Shown here: one piece after another, positions 1 to 7,729 of the stretch
Position numbering within the stretch: position 1 is the first letter of the stretch
Layout: every line of letters begins with the position of its first letter
Source: a virus
DNA: 38,489 nucleotides
IMG/VR virus record: IMGVR_UViG_3300027967_000233
Span: 1-38,489 of that record
Strand: one strand, 5' to 3'
Program-made: the position numbers and the translations under genes
The notes under the pieces: model-generated
What the model saw: the letters and a program-made list of their open reading frames with translations, nothing else
Database searches by the model: none
Told to the model about the DNA's origin: nothing

Positions 1-1170
1 TTATTCAACTTTAAATAGGTCATCCATTTTAGCTGCGGCCTCCTGATCTGCACGAGTAGTTGCGTGTCCGTAAACCTCTAAAAGCATACGAGCATCTGAA
101 TGTCCAAGTCGTTTAGCAATGGCCTTAATGTTCATACCACTTTCAAGAAGTAAAGTTGCAGAGGAGTGGCGTAGACCGTAAAGAGTGATTCTTGGTAAAC
201 CAATGCGCTCAACGTATTTAGGAAACCATTTCGAAACCGTAGTTGGATGCATTTGAAGTCCATTGTCTTGAATGAATAAATAGCCAGACTCCTGGAAGTT
301 TTTCTTTAGAGACATTGAGTTTGATTTATACTCCTGGTATTGCTTAACTGCATTGACAACAAAGTTGGGTACATATATTGATCGTACAGACTGCTCTGTC
401 TTTGGAGCCTTGGTTATTGATCCAATGGATGCATTAACGTAAGTAGTTGACTCGTTAACATGAATAACTCCAGTTTCTAAATCAAGATCCCTCGATTCTT
501 GAATTGCTATAATCTCACCTGGTCGCATGCCAGTTGCAATCATTATGAGTAAGAAGGCTTTATACTTCAACTCACTTTCCTTAAGAGTGTTCAAGCTCTC
601 CATTAATACCTTAAGTTGATCAAGTTCATAAATTTTAATTTGAGCCTTATTTTTCTTTGGAGCTTTTATGCTTTCAATAGGACTACTCGTTATTAACTGC
701 CAGTTAACTGCTGTTTTGAACATGACAGATAAAAGCTCATGTATTCTTTTCTTAGACGTTCCGGATAGTAGTTCTCCAGTTCGCATATTCTTCATTTCAT
801 TTAAATCGTTAAAGAACCGTTTGCAGAATATAGGGGTTACTTTCTTAAGCTTAATGTCCTTAAAATAAGGCAGTATTCTATTGTTTAAGTGTCCCATGTA
901 ATCTTTTACTGTCTTTGGTGAAAGGTCGGGTTTTGCATAGTCATTAATCCACATTTGAGCAAATTGGTAAAAGTAAAGGTCATGATCCTTTTGCCGACTC
1001 AAAACAGTATCTACATAATGTATAAACTGTGGGATTTGTTTCTCTGCAGCACTTTTGCTTGATGCAATAAAAGGTTCTGAAACAAAACGCTTTGTTCTTC
1101 CTTCAACTGGGTCAAAACGCCTTTCTACGATTCTATATTTGCCTTCACCACGTTTTTCAACATGTGCCAT
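1..1170 (-). CDS. int: Tyrosine-type phage integrase
   Basis: Site-specific recombinase that should integrate and excise the prophage. The 389-residue protein has the usual order: an N-terminal arm-binding domain, a core-binding SAM-like domain (about 65-150), and a C-terminal catalytic domain. Visible catalytic residues are Arg216 (GMRPGE), Arg334 with His335 (YGLRHS), His357 (LGHS) and the nucleophile Tyr367 (EVYGH). The first His of the HxxR box is Tyr331, a substitution I believe is tolerated in some phage integrases. I chose the ATG at 1170 because GGAGG lies just upstream; a longer open frame to 1242 would overlap immA. The immA stop is one base upstream, so the two genes are probably translationally coupled and share a promoter. 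Confidence 0.95.
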   Translation of the reverse strand: MAHVEKRGEGKYRIVERRFDPVEGRTKRFVSEPFIASSKSAAEKQIPQFIHYVDTVLSRQKDHDLYFYQFAQMWINDYAKPDLSPKTVKDYMGHLNNRILPYFKDIKLKKVTPIFCKRFFNDLNEMKNMRTGELLSGTSKKRIHELLSVMFKTAVNWQLITSSPIESIKAPKKNKAQIKIYELDQLKVLMESLNTLKESELKYKAFLLIMIATGMRPGEIIAIQESRDLDLETGVIHVNESTTYVNASIGSITKAPKTEQSVRSIYVPNFVVNAVKQYQEYKSNSMSLKKNFQESGYLFIQDNGLQMHPTTVSKWFPKYVERIGLPRITLYGLRHSSATLLLESGMNIKAIAKRLGHSDARMLLEVYGHATTRADQEAAAKMDDLFKVE

Positions 1171-1171
1171 G

Positions 1172-1684
1172 TTAATCCTCCATTCTGTTGTATATATAGA
1201 CAGACGGCAGACTAGACAAGACAAGTGTACGTGTTTCGTCAATATTCCAATTGCATTGTACTCGATTCATAAACTCGAGCTTTTGCTGAACAAACTCAGT
1301 AGTTACATTATAGTGTTCAGCTATATCTTGTATAGTCCTCATTTTATTCTCTTTAATTTGGTTTAGCAAATCGAGATCAGGAATAGCGTAGTTACAAGCC
1401 CAACGAATGGCTTGTTCCTCGCTTTTGTCTATTCTGAGCTTTTGTGAATAGGACAAGTGCTTTTTAGGTGTGTTGTCTCCAACAGAGGTGAAATAGTGTC
1501 CTAACTCTTCTATGAGTATGGTTTTATATTTCGCAGAACTGGTGTCTAGATTGTTATTCATTATAATCATAGAAACTGTATTGTCTGAGTAAAATGTACC
1601 TCCAACATTTGTTGGTAATGGGCTATGAAATAGTTTAATTTTGCAGTTTTTAATTAAGTCTTTTATGTCGTGCAGTTGCTGCAT
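1172..1684 (-). CDS. immA: ImmA/IrrE-like metalloprotease (anti-repressor)
   Basis: Likely zinc-dependent endopeptidase that inactivates the phage repressor, as ImmA does for ImmR in ICEBs1. The 170-residue protein carries EELGHYFTSVGD at about residues 59-70. This is the family's zinc-helix motif in the form common in Bacillota phages, with Glu where HExxH has its first His. A second acidic helix (KSEEQAIRWACNYAIP) follows and would supply the third ligand. AAGGTGG precedes the ATG. It is immediately upstream of int on the same strand. Its usual partner, the repressor, is about 9.5 kb away (11199-11513) beyond cargo genes, an unusual separation. A LexA box lies 17 bases upstream of the start. 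Confidence 0.85.
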   Translation of the reverse strand: MQQLHDIKDLIKNCKIKLFHSPLPTNVGGTFYSDNTVSMIIMNNNLDTSSAKYKTILIEELGHYFTSVGDNTPKKHLSYSQKLRIDKSEEQAIRWACNYAIPDLDLLNQIKENKMRTIQDIAEHYNVTTEFVQQKLEFMNRVQCNWNIDETRTLVLSSLPSVYIYNRMED

Positions 1685-1700
1685 CGAAACACCACCTTTA

Positions 1701-1714
1701 CGAACGTATGTTCT
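1701..1714. promoter_or_regulatory. LexA (SOS) box upstream of immA-int
   Basis: CGAACGTATGTTCT matches the Bacillus-type LexA/DinR consensus CGAACRNRYGTTYC at 13 of 14 positions. It lies just upstream of the immA ribosome binding site, between it and a TACAAT -10-like hexamer on the minus strand. A bound LexA here would block immA-int transcription until DNA damage. No other comparable box was found by eye in the window. Confidence 0.75.
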
Positions 1715-1761
1715 TATTGTATCATAAACATACAGAAAATGTGATTTTATCTAGTGGTAAT

Positions 1762-1797
1762 TTAATCCTGGATTAATCTAAGAGAATCTGTTATTAT
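1762..1797 (+). promoter_or_regulatory. Candidate methyltransferase promoter with overlapping palindrome
   Basis: TGGATT at 1769-1774 and TATTAT at 1792-1797 are 17 bases apart and precede the methyltransferase gene. The -35 overlaps a perfect 15-base palindrome, TTAATCCTGGATTAA (1762-1776). This could be an operator for self-repression by the methyltransferase or a controller protein. The -35 is weak (3 of 6), so promoter identity is tentative; the palindrome itself is plain. Confidence 0.4.
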
Positions 1798-1815
1798 GTT
1801 AGAGAGGTGAAAAGC

Positions 1816-3195
1816 ATGAAAGCATTGAACAAACAGGAAGTAGAGATCATTAAACAACTGAATATGAAAGTGGAAGATAATCCTGGATATTGGGATTTTA
1901 TTGATGAGAAAGTAACTGATCATATTCATGGTTTGTCGTGCTATCCTGCTAAGATGGTTCCAAAAATGCAATCAGAAATTATAGATTTATTATTGGAATT
2001 TGATCCTACAATAACTAATATTCTTGATCCGTTTATGGGTTCAGGAACAATTCCTATTGAGGGAATGTTGCGTGGACTTGATGTTATAGGTATGGATATT
2101 AATCCCTTTGCGTATTTTATTACTAAAGCAAAATCTAACGTTAGAATACTCAAAACAATTGAAGAAAAAAAAGAGCAACTGTTTAAACGGTTGGATGAGG
2201 ATAGAGTATTAAAAAATTTCCACTTTAATAAAATTGAAAAGTGGTATAGGGAAGATATAATTGAGGATTTAAAACATATTAGAGAATGTATTCTAGATGA
2301 AGAAGATGATGATGTTAGATTATTTTATTGGACAATATTCTTTGATGTGTCTAGATTAGCAAACAATTCTCAGAAGTCCACTTTTAAACTTCATATTAAG
2401 CATGAAGACGTAATTGATTCGTTTGAGTTCAACTCAAAGAAAAAATTTAAGTATGAAATTGAAGATGGTATTAAAAGCCTAAAGGAGTTTTATGATAAGT
2501 TAGGTTCTAAAAACCATTTATCCAAATTTGGAAACTATAAATCGAAAGTTAAGCTTATTTGCGGTGATTCTATTAACGAACTGAATGATTTTAGAAAATT
2601 CAAAGATAACTCAATAGACTTAGTGGTCACCTCACCACCCTACGGAGACAACCATACAACTGTGACGTATGGTCAATTTTCAGTACTTGGGCTTAAATGG
2701 ATGAATGGAGATCCGTTATTTAATGACAGTTTAAAAAGCTCAATAAATAACTTTAATGCGATTGACTCAATGAGTTTAGGTGGAAGCTTTAAAACTTTTG
2801 GAAACATAAATATAGAAGCTCTATTAAGCCGGTCTAAATCATTAGAAGATATGTTTAAAATTCTAGATGAATTAGAAGATAAGAAAAAAGTTAAAAAAGT
2901 TATGATATTCTCTCATGAGTTCGATGAGTGTTTAGAAAAAATTGCACGTAAGCTAAAACCCAATAAGTATGTTGTTATGACGGTTGGAAACAGGCGAGTG
3001 CATGATATGCTTGTACCTTTCAACAAGATTATAGAGGATCTTGGAATAAAACATAATCTTATGTTAGTTCATGAGTTTGATAGAAAAATACCTCGAAAAC
3101 GTATGGCAGAAAAAATCTCAAGGCTGGATAATCAGATGCCAGTTGAGTCGATGAAAAAAGAATTTGTTTTGATTTTGAAGAAAATAGCAGACTAA
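1816..3195 (+). CDS. DNA methyltransferase (N4-cytosine/N6-adenine type)
   Basis: Predicted AdoMet-dependent amino-methyltransferase of 459 residues. The AdoMet-binding motif I is DPFMGSGT (71-78), followed by the acidic strand end GMDINPFA near 92-99. The catalytic motif IV is TSPPYGD (272-278), typical of enzymes that methylate exocyclic amines of cytosine or adenine. Motif I lies about 200 residues before motif IV, leaving room for a target-recognition segment between them, as in alpha-group enzymes. I chose ATG 1816, spaced from AGGTG, over an in-frame GTG at 1807. It is the first gene of a three-gene plus-strand cassette and is AT-richer than the phage structural genes. No restriction endonuclease was recognised next to it. 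Target sequence cannot be predicted. Confidence 0.85.
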   Translation: MKALNKQEVEIIKQLNMKVEDNPGYWDFIDEKVTDHIHGLSCYPAKMVPKMQSEIIDLLLEFDPTITNILDPFMGSGTIPIEGMLRGLDVIGMDINPFAYFITKAKSNVRILKTIEEKKEQLFKRLDEDRVLKNFHFNKIEKWYREDIIEDLKHIRECILDEEDDDVRLFYWTIFFDVSRLANNSQKSTFKLHIKHEDVIDSFEFNSKKKFKYEIEDGIKSLKEFYDKLGSKNHLSKFGNYKSKVKLICGDSINELNDFRKFKDNSIDLVVTSPPYGDNHTTVTYGQFSVLGLKWMNGDPLFNDSLKSSINNFNAIDSMSLGGSFKTFGNINIEALLSRSKSLEDMFKILDELEDKKKVKKVMIFSHEFDECLEKIARKLKPNKYVVMTVGNRRVHDMLVPFNKIIEDLGIKHNLMLVHEFDRKIPRKRMAEKISRLDNQMPVESMKKEFVLILKKIAD

Positions 3196-3207
3196 GGTCT
3201 GCTATTT
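3182..3207 (+). terminator. Hairpin at the end of the methyltransferase gene
   Basis: An 11-base-pair perfect stem (AAATAGCAGAC / GTCTGCTATTT) with loop TAAG spans the methyltransferase stop codon. The following tract is only weakly T-rich, so it may act as a partial terminator or an mRNA 3' end. It separates methyltransferase expression from the next two genes. Confidence 0.6.
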
Positions 3208-3208
3208 C

Positions 3209-3237
3209 TTGTATTTGGAATTATTGTTATGTATTAT
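3209..3237 (+). promoter_or_regulatory. Candidate promoter of the dual-ATPase gene
   Basis: TTGTAT (3209-3214) and TATTAT (3232-3237) are separated by 17 bases, just after the methyltransferase hairpin and about 30 bases before the next start codon. Fit to the vegetative consensus is moderate. It would let the kinase-like and receiver-like genes be transcribed apart from the methyltransferase. Confidence 0.45.
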
Positions 3238-3268
3238 ATTGGTAGGAATATCGAAAGGAGATATAGTG

Positions 3269-5710
3269 ATGTCTTTTGAAGTCAATTTTACAGCTGCAGC
3301 TAGATTGATATATCAGCTAGGTGAACAGTTGATACCAAATGAAATAGTAGCTTTGTTAGAGCTTATTAAAAATGGATATGATGCTGATGCAACAAAAGTA
3401 TCTGTGATTATCGATACTGAATTCGAGTCAATTCATGGAAAAGGATTAGTTGAAATCACTGATACAGGGAATGGCATGCTTCCAAGTATTATTGAAGATG
3501 CATTCTTACAATTGTCAACCAATTTCAAAGAAGTTGAAAAAATATCTCCTTATTTTCGTAGAAGAGTAGTTGGTAGTAAAGGTGTAGGCAGACTATCGGT
3601 TCAGAAACTTGGTAACTATCTTGAAGTTATTACTCAACCACGTGTTAGTAGATTTGATGATAAGTTTCTTGCAGAAAACAGAAATGTTACGTTTGTGAAT
3701 AATGGTTATAATGAGGCAAAAATTTCGATTGACTGGGCACAATTCAAAAATTCTATTAGATTTGATGATGTTCAAGCTTCGGTTCAATATCAAAATACAG
3801 ATGTGAAAAAGTTGGGTACCACTTTAAGAATATATGGAATAAGAAACCCACAAGTATGGAAGTTAACAGGACATGATACGAATAGAATAAGAAATGAAAT
3901 TTTAAGAATGACAAATGTTTTTAATGTTCATAAGCGAGATAAGTTCAGAGTGGATATGGACATTGATGGTAAAAAGTTTAAGAATGTTGAGATAGATGAA
4001 GATCTACTTAGAGACTCTGCACATGTTACTGTAGATTTTAAGTTTAATAATTGGATTCTAGATGTGAATATAAATAGAAAAGAAAGCTACTTTAACTCAA
4101 TTATTGATAAAGAGATTAAAAAGCGCGAAGGCAAGAACTATGAACTTTTAAGTATAAACGAGGAGTGCATTTCTGAGTTAAGTTCTAAGTCTTATAGATT
4201 TGATTTTTTATCAAGTGAGTTTGTCAAAGATCATCCTAGATTTGCCAATATAAAATTTGAAGAAGTAGATGAGCTTGAAACAGACAACAATGAGATCTTT
4301 TACGCATATCCAGGTAGTTTTGAAGGGTCGATTTATGCTATTGACCGCTCAAGTTCTTCAAAGGGGTATTGGACGGATCAGATTTCAGAAGGTGCTCTAA
4401 AAAAATATAACATTAAAATAATGAAGGATTTATATAACTCATGGGATCATGCTAAAGGTGTGTATATGTTTAGAGACCAGTTCAGAATTTTGCCTTATGG
4501 TGAAGATGAATGGCTTGGTTTCAATGATTATAACCAGAGGGTGAATGATGTTATATTTAGAGGCCACAATATTTCTGGTTATATAACTATTGATGGAGAA
4601 TCAAGTGAGAGTATTCTTGAACAAACTAATAGATTAGGATTAGTAGAAAATGAGCATGGTAAGAACTTCTTTGCTGTTGTAAAAGGCGTTTTAGCTGAGC
4701 AGCTGTGTAGAGATGATGATAGTTTTAGAGAAGGATTCGAGAAAAATGTTGTCAATAATGAACTTCTAGTATCAGAAAATAACATATTGGTATTCCAACG
4801 AGCAATGAGCAAAGTAACTAAAAATGAGGTTGCTCAAGATTTGGAAAACATCATAGATAAGAAAATATTAGATTCGAATCTGATATTAGATCAACCAACA
4901 GAAGTTCTCGTTGAAATTAAAGAGAAAGTTAAAGAGTATCGAAAAGTTGAAAGTACTATTGAAACTCAATATATACAACAGGTTTATGAAAAAGAGCTTG
5001 AGCTAGAAGAAATCAGAGACGTGTATCCTCTAGTTGGCCAGGGGATGGTACTTGAGACTTTAACTCATGAGTTAAGTAGAGTTGAGTCCAACATTAAATC
5101 ATATGCAAGTTCAAGTATAAAAGAACTAAAGAAGAAAGAAGCTGATACAAATTATGTAGTTGACAGACAGAATCACATAATTGATCAAACATTCATATTG
5201 AAAAATCACCTTGAACATTTTGAACCGACATATTCAAAAGATTATAAAAATGTTGAGGAGTTTGACATTGCAGATTTTCTAATAAGGACATACTCAAAAG
5301 AAGGACCGATAAAGAACATTCTAGACCAAAATAGCATTGAGCTTAGCATTAGTGGGTACTCAGATATACTTGCAAACAAAGGTCTACTCATTACTGTATT
5401 TGACAATCTATTTCTCAACTCAGTATATTGGTTAAATCTGAATAATGATGATGAAAAAAAGATCATCATAAAAGTTGAGGAGAATGGTAAAGTTAGATTT
5501 ACAGACAATGGTCCAGGAATACATCCTGAGATTGAAAACACATTGTTTGAACCATTCAAGTCTTATAAGGTAAATGGACGTGGTCTTGGATTGTATATCT
5601 GTAAAGAAATATTAGCTTTGAATGAGGGAACGATAAGATTGTCAAGATATAGATATAAAAAAGACGATCGCATAAGAAGTTTCATTATGAACTTTAAGGT
5701 GGGTGACTAA
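3269..5710 (+). CDS. Soluble dual GHKL ATPase: Hsp90/MORC-like plus histidine-kinase-like
   Basis: An 813-residue protein with two ATP-binding modules of the GHKL superfamily. The N-terminal one has the N-box (Glu31, Asn35, Asp38 in ELIKNGYDADA), DTGNGM (65-70) and GSKGVGR (102-108), as in Hsp90, MutL and MORC-type ATPases. The C-terminal part resembles a histidine kinase: an H-box-like THELSR with His600, an N-box (DNLFLNS, 712-718), DNGPGI (746-751), an FEPF box and GRGLGL (770-775). No membrane segment or signal peptide is visible, so it should be cytoplasmic. ATG 3269 is preceded by AAAGGAG at good spacing. GHL ATPases linked to restriction-modification genes are known; phosphotransfer to the next gene's product is my inference. 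Its stop abuts the next start. Confidence 0.8.
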   Translation: MSFEVNFTAAARLIYQLGEQLIPNEIVALLELIKNGYDADATKVSVIIDTEFESIHGKGLVEITDTGNGMLPSIIEDAFLQLSTNFKEVEKISPYFRRRVVGSKGVGRLSVQKLGNYLEVITQPRVSRFDDKFLAENRNVTFVNNGYNEAKISIDWAQFKNSIRFDDVQASVQYQNTDVKKLGTTLRIYGIRNPQVWKLTGHDTNRIRNEILRMTNVFNVHKRDKFRVDMDIDGKKFKNVEIDEDLLRDSAHVTVDFKFNNWILDVNINRKESYFNSIIDKEIKKREGKNYELLSINEECISELSSKSYRFDFLSSEFVKDHPRFANIKFEEVDELETDNNEIFYAYPGSFEGSIYAIDRSSSSKGYWTDQISEGALKKYNIKIMKDLYNSWDHAKGVYMFRDQFRILPYGEDEWLGFNDYNQRVNDVIFRGHNISGYITIDGESSESILEQTNRLGLVENEHGKNFFAVVKGVLAEQLCRDDDSFREGFEKNVVNNELLVSENNILVFQRAMSKVTKNEVAQDLENIIDKKILDSNLILDQPTEVLVEIKEKVKEYRKVESTIETQYIQQVYEKELELEEIRDVYPLVGQGMVLETLTHELSRVESNIKSYASSSIKELKKKEADTNYVVDRQNHIIDQTFILKNHLEHFEPTYSKDYKNVEEFDIADFLIRTYSKEGPIKNILDQNSIELSISGYSDILANKGLLITVFDNLFLNSVYWLNLNNDDEKKIIIKVEENGKVRFTDNGPGIHPEIENTLFEPFKSYKVNGRGLGLYICKEILALNEGTIRLSRYRYKKDDRIRSFIMNFKVGD

Positions 5711-7651
5711 ATGACAACTGAGATGATTGAACACAAAATCAAAAGCCTAGTACAAATAATTAGTGAGCAAGATATTAAAAAGATCATTTGCATTGATGAT
5801 GAATGGGCAAAGCTATTGAATGAAGACATTAAACCTAATTTGGAAAGTGAAGTACACGTAAATGTTGGTGACGATATTTTTTCCGAGTTTATACGACTTG
5901 ATGTTGAACGTGAACAGATAATTGATAATGCTGGATTTACTAGCTTTCAAGAAGTTGTTGATACATTAGATTCAGATGAGGAATATTCAGATGAGGAAGC
6001 TGAGATTTTTAGAGAAATTATTGATTATTTTGGTGGGAAAATAATAAGAAGTCTTTTGTTACCAGAAGAATTAACTGCTCTGAAGTCAATCTGTGATGAC
6101 ATCAGTGACTTATTACCTGACATAACAGTACATTTTATATCAGACGAAAGTGGTAAGACTGATATATTTGGAAATGAAGTAGATTATGCAGAGTCAATTA
6201 TATTTATAGACAGATTGTATAATGAAGGTACAGTAATAGATAAAGAAAAACTGGATAATGTAACCGTACTTACTGCGGATCAAGCGGAAGTGTTGGAACA
6301 CAATGATAAATTGGTGAGCAGGGTTATTGACATATTTGAGAATGAAACAGGTTCTAGCACAAATAACATTGTAATTGTTTACTCATATGAAGGCCTAATG
6401 CAGATTGATTCACACTCAAAAAGATTAGCTTTTCTGGAGAGAAAGAACATCCATGATAAAGACACAAAGTTTTATTTGCTTTACAAACTAGATGGCTTAA
6501 AGAAAAGCGGAGACAAATTTGAGATTGCAAACACGCTAGTAGATCTAATCAATAACGTAGTGTTTAGCAATTCAATTTACAATTACATTAAATCAACAGA
6601 AGAAAGTTTCAAATCAGCAATAGACGATTTGATCAAAATTGATAAAAGTAAGTTTAATTCAGATCTTGATGATTCATTTATTGAAGGAGGATGCTTTGTT
6701 GATTATATAAATAGCTCAATTAAAAATACATATTATGATAGATTTGGGCAACTTATAACACAAAACGGAGCAATAATTAATTCCATTAGAGAGTTCTCGA
6801 AACATGAAGCTAGGCATGGTGCGCAAATCGCTGAGAAGATCAAACGTGATGAAATTAATTATAAAAATTGGTTAGATAATCACCGTGAGATCAAGATGAT
6901 CAACTCTACAAAAAATAATTCAGAGCATCAAGTGGCTGATTTTTCAGTAAACGAAAAGTACTCGAATATCGATATCGGTGATTTGATTCAATTTAAGAAT
7001 CCGCAGCATCAGGAATTGCAAACTGGGATAGTAATATCACAACAGTGTGATAGTGTAATTAGAAATCCTAGTCTGGATTCTTTAGCAAACATACCTAAAA
7101 GAATGACGAATAATTTTGATGTTTTGTTATTAAATGGCAAAGAAATATTGGTAGATAGCCCAGACATCTCTAAAATGGTGAGGAAAATATTCCCGATAAA
7201 AATTGATGATAAGTATTACCAATTCACATTGCCAGATCGATTAAACATAATTCGATTAAACTGTTCTGTCATGGATTTATGTTCATTAAACTCATCTGGG
7301 GAAGCTAAATATGACAACGATCTATTCATCAAAGCTTTAGACTTTAAGAATTATCATTCAAGGCGATATTTCCAGAAGTACTTTAGTAAATGGCCTGACG
7401 TGATGGCTCTGTTGACTAGTCCTTTTTCAGAGACTCTAAATCCTGCTGTTAAAGGAATGAATAAAACTGATAAGGCACAATGGAAAAGAACATTTATACA
7501 AGCTCAATACAAAGTGGAAATGGATGAGTTTGGGTTCAACTTAAGAAGAATATGCAGGGTGAACAAAAACTTTACACTATTAGCACTGCAGAATTATCAC
7601 AATAATGAAGCTGCTATTGGTGGAGAACCAACTGTTGCAAGCGGATGTTAA
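5711..7651 (+). CDS. Large divergent receiver-like protein, partner of the dual ATPase
   Basis: A 646-residue protein whose start codon directly follows the previous stop (TAA-ATG), so translation is coupled. The first 265 residues can be read as an expanded response-regulator receiver: acidic pair Asp29/Asp30 (IICIDDEW), candidate phosphoacceptor Asp167 (IIFIDRLY), a strand ending in Ser225 (VIVYS) and Lys259 (LLYKLDG). About 135 residues, partly acidic, separate the acidic pair from Asp167, far more than the roughly 45 usual. The C-terminal half has a conserved-looking VISQQCD segment near residues 440-447 and a beta-rich stretch; no nuclease or DNA-binding motif is evident. The receiver reading rests on motif order and the kinase-like neighbour, not on an alignment. 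Confidence 0.6.
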   Translation: MTTEMIEHKIKSLVQIISEQDIKKIICIDDEWAKLLNEDIKPNLESEVHVNVGDDIFSEFIRLDVEREQIIDNAGFTSFQEVVDTLDSDEEYSDEEAEIFREIIDYFGGKIIRSLLLPEELTALKSICDDISDLLPDITVHFISDESGKTDIFGNEVDYAESIIFIDRLYNEGTVIDKEKLDNVTVLTADQAEVLEHNDKLVSRVIDIFENETGSSTNNIVIVYSYEGLMQIDSHSKRLAFLERKNIHDKDTKFYLLYKLDGLKKSGDKFEIANTLVDLINNVVFSNSIYNYIKSTEESFKSAIDDLIKIDKSKFNSDLDDSFIEGGCFVDYINSSIKNTYYDRFGQLITQNGAIINSIREFSKHEARHGAQIAEKIKRDEINYKNWLDNHREIKMINSTKNNSEHQVADFSVNEKYSNIDIGDLIQFKNPQHQELQTGIVISQQCDSVIRNPSLDSLANIPKRMTNNFDVLLLNGKEILVDSPDISKMVRKIFPIKIDDKYYQFTLPDRLNIIRLNCSVMDLCSLNSSGEAKYDNDLFIKALDFKNYHSRRYFQKYFSKWPDVMALLTSPFSETLNPAVKGMNKTDKAQWKRTFIQAQYKVEMDEFGFNLRRICRVNKNFTLLALQNYHNNEAAIGGEPTVASGC

Positions 7652-7676
7652 AAAGACCTCTTTGAGGTCTTTTTTA
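7651..7676. terminator. Bidirectional terminator between the two cargo operons
   Basis: AAAAGACCTC pairs with GAGGTCTTTT around a three-base loop, followed by a T tract on the plus strand and by a T tract read from the minus strand as well. It overlaps the stop of the receiver-like gene and lies between convergent operons. Confidence 0.85.
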
Positions 7677-7729
7677 TTGCGCATAGAGAGTTTGCTTTCA
7701 TAAGGCTAAAATAGCATTATTGAGTTATT

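Noticed and set aside
1171-1242. Longer integrase start at 1242
   Set aside because: It would overlap immA completely in this stretch, has no ribosome binding site, and the added residues do not resemble integrases; ATG 1170 follows GGAGG.
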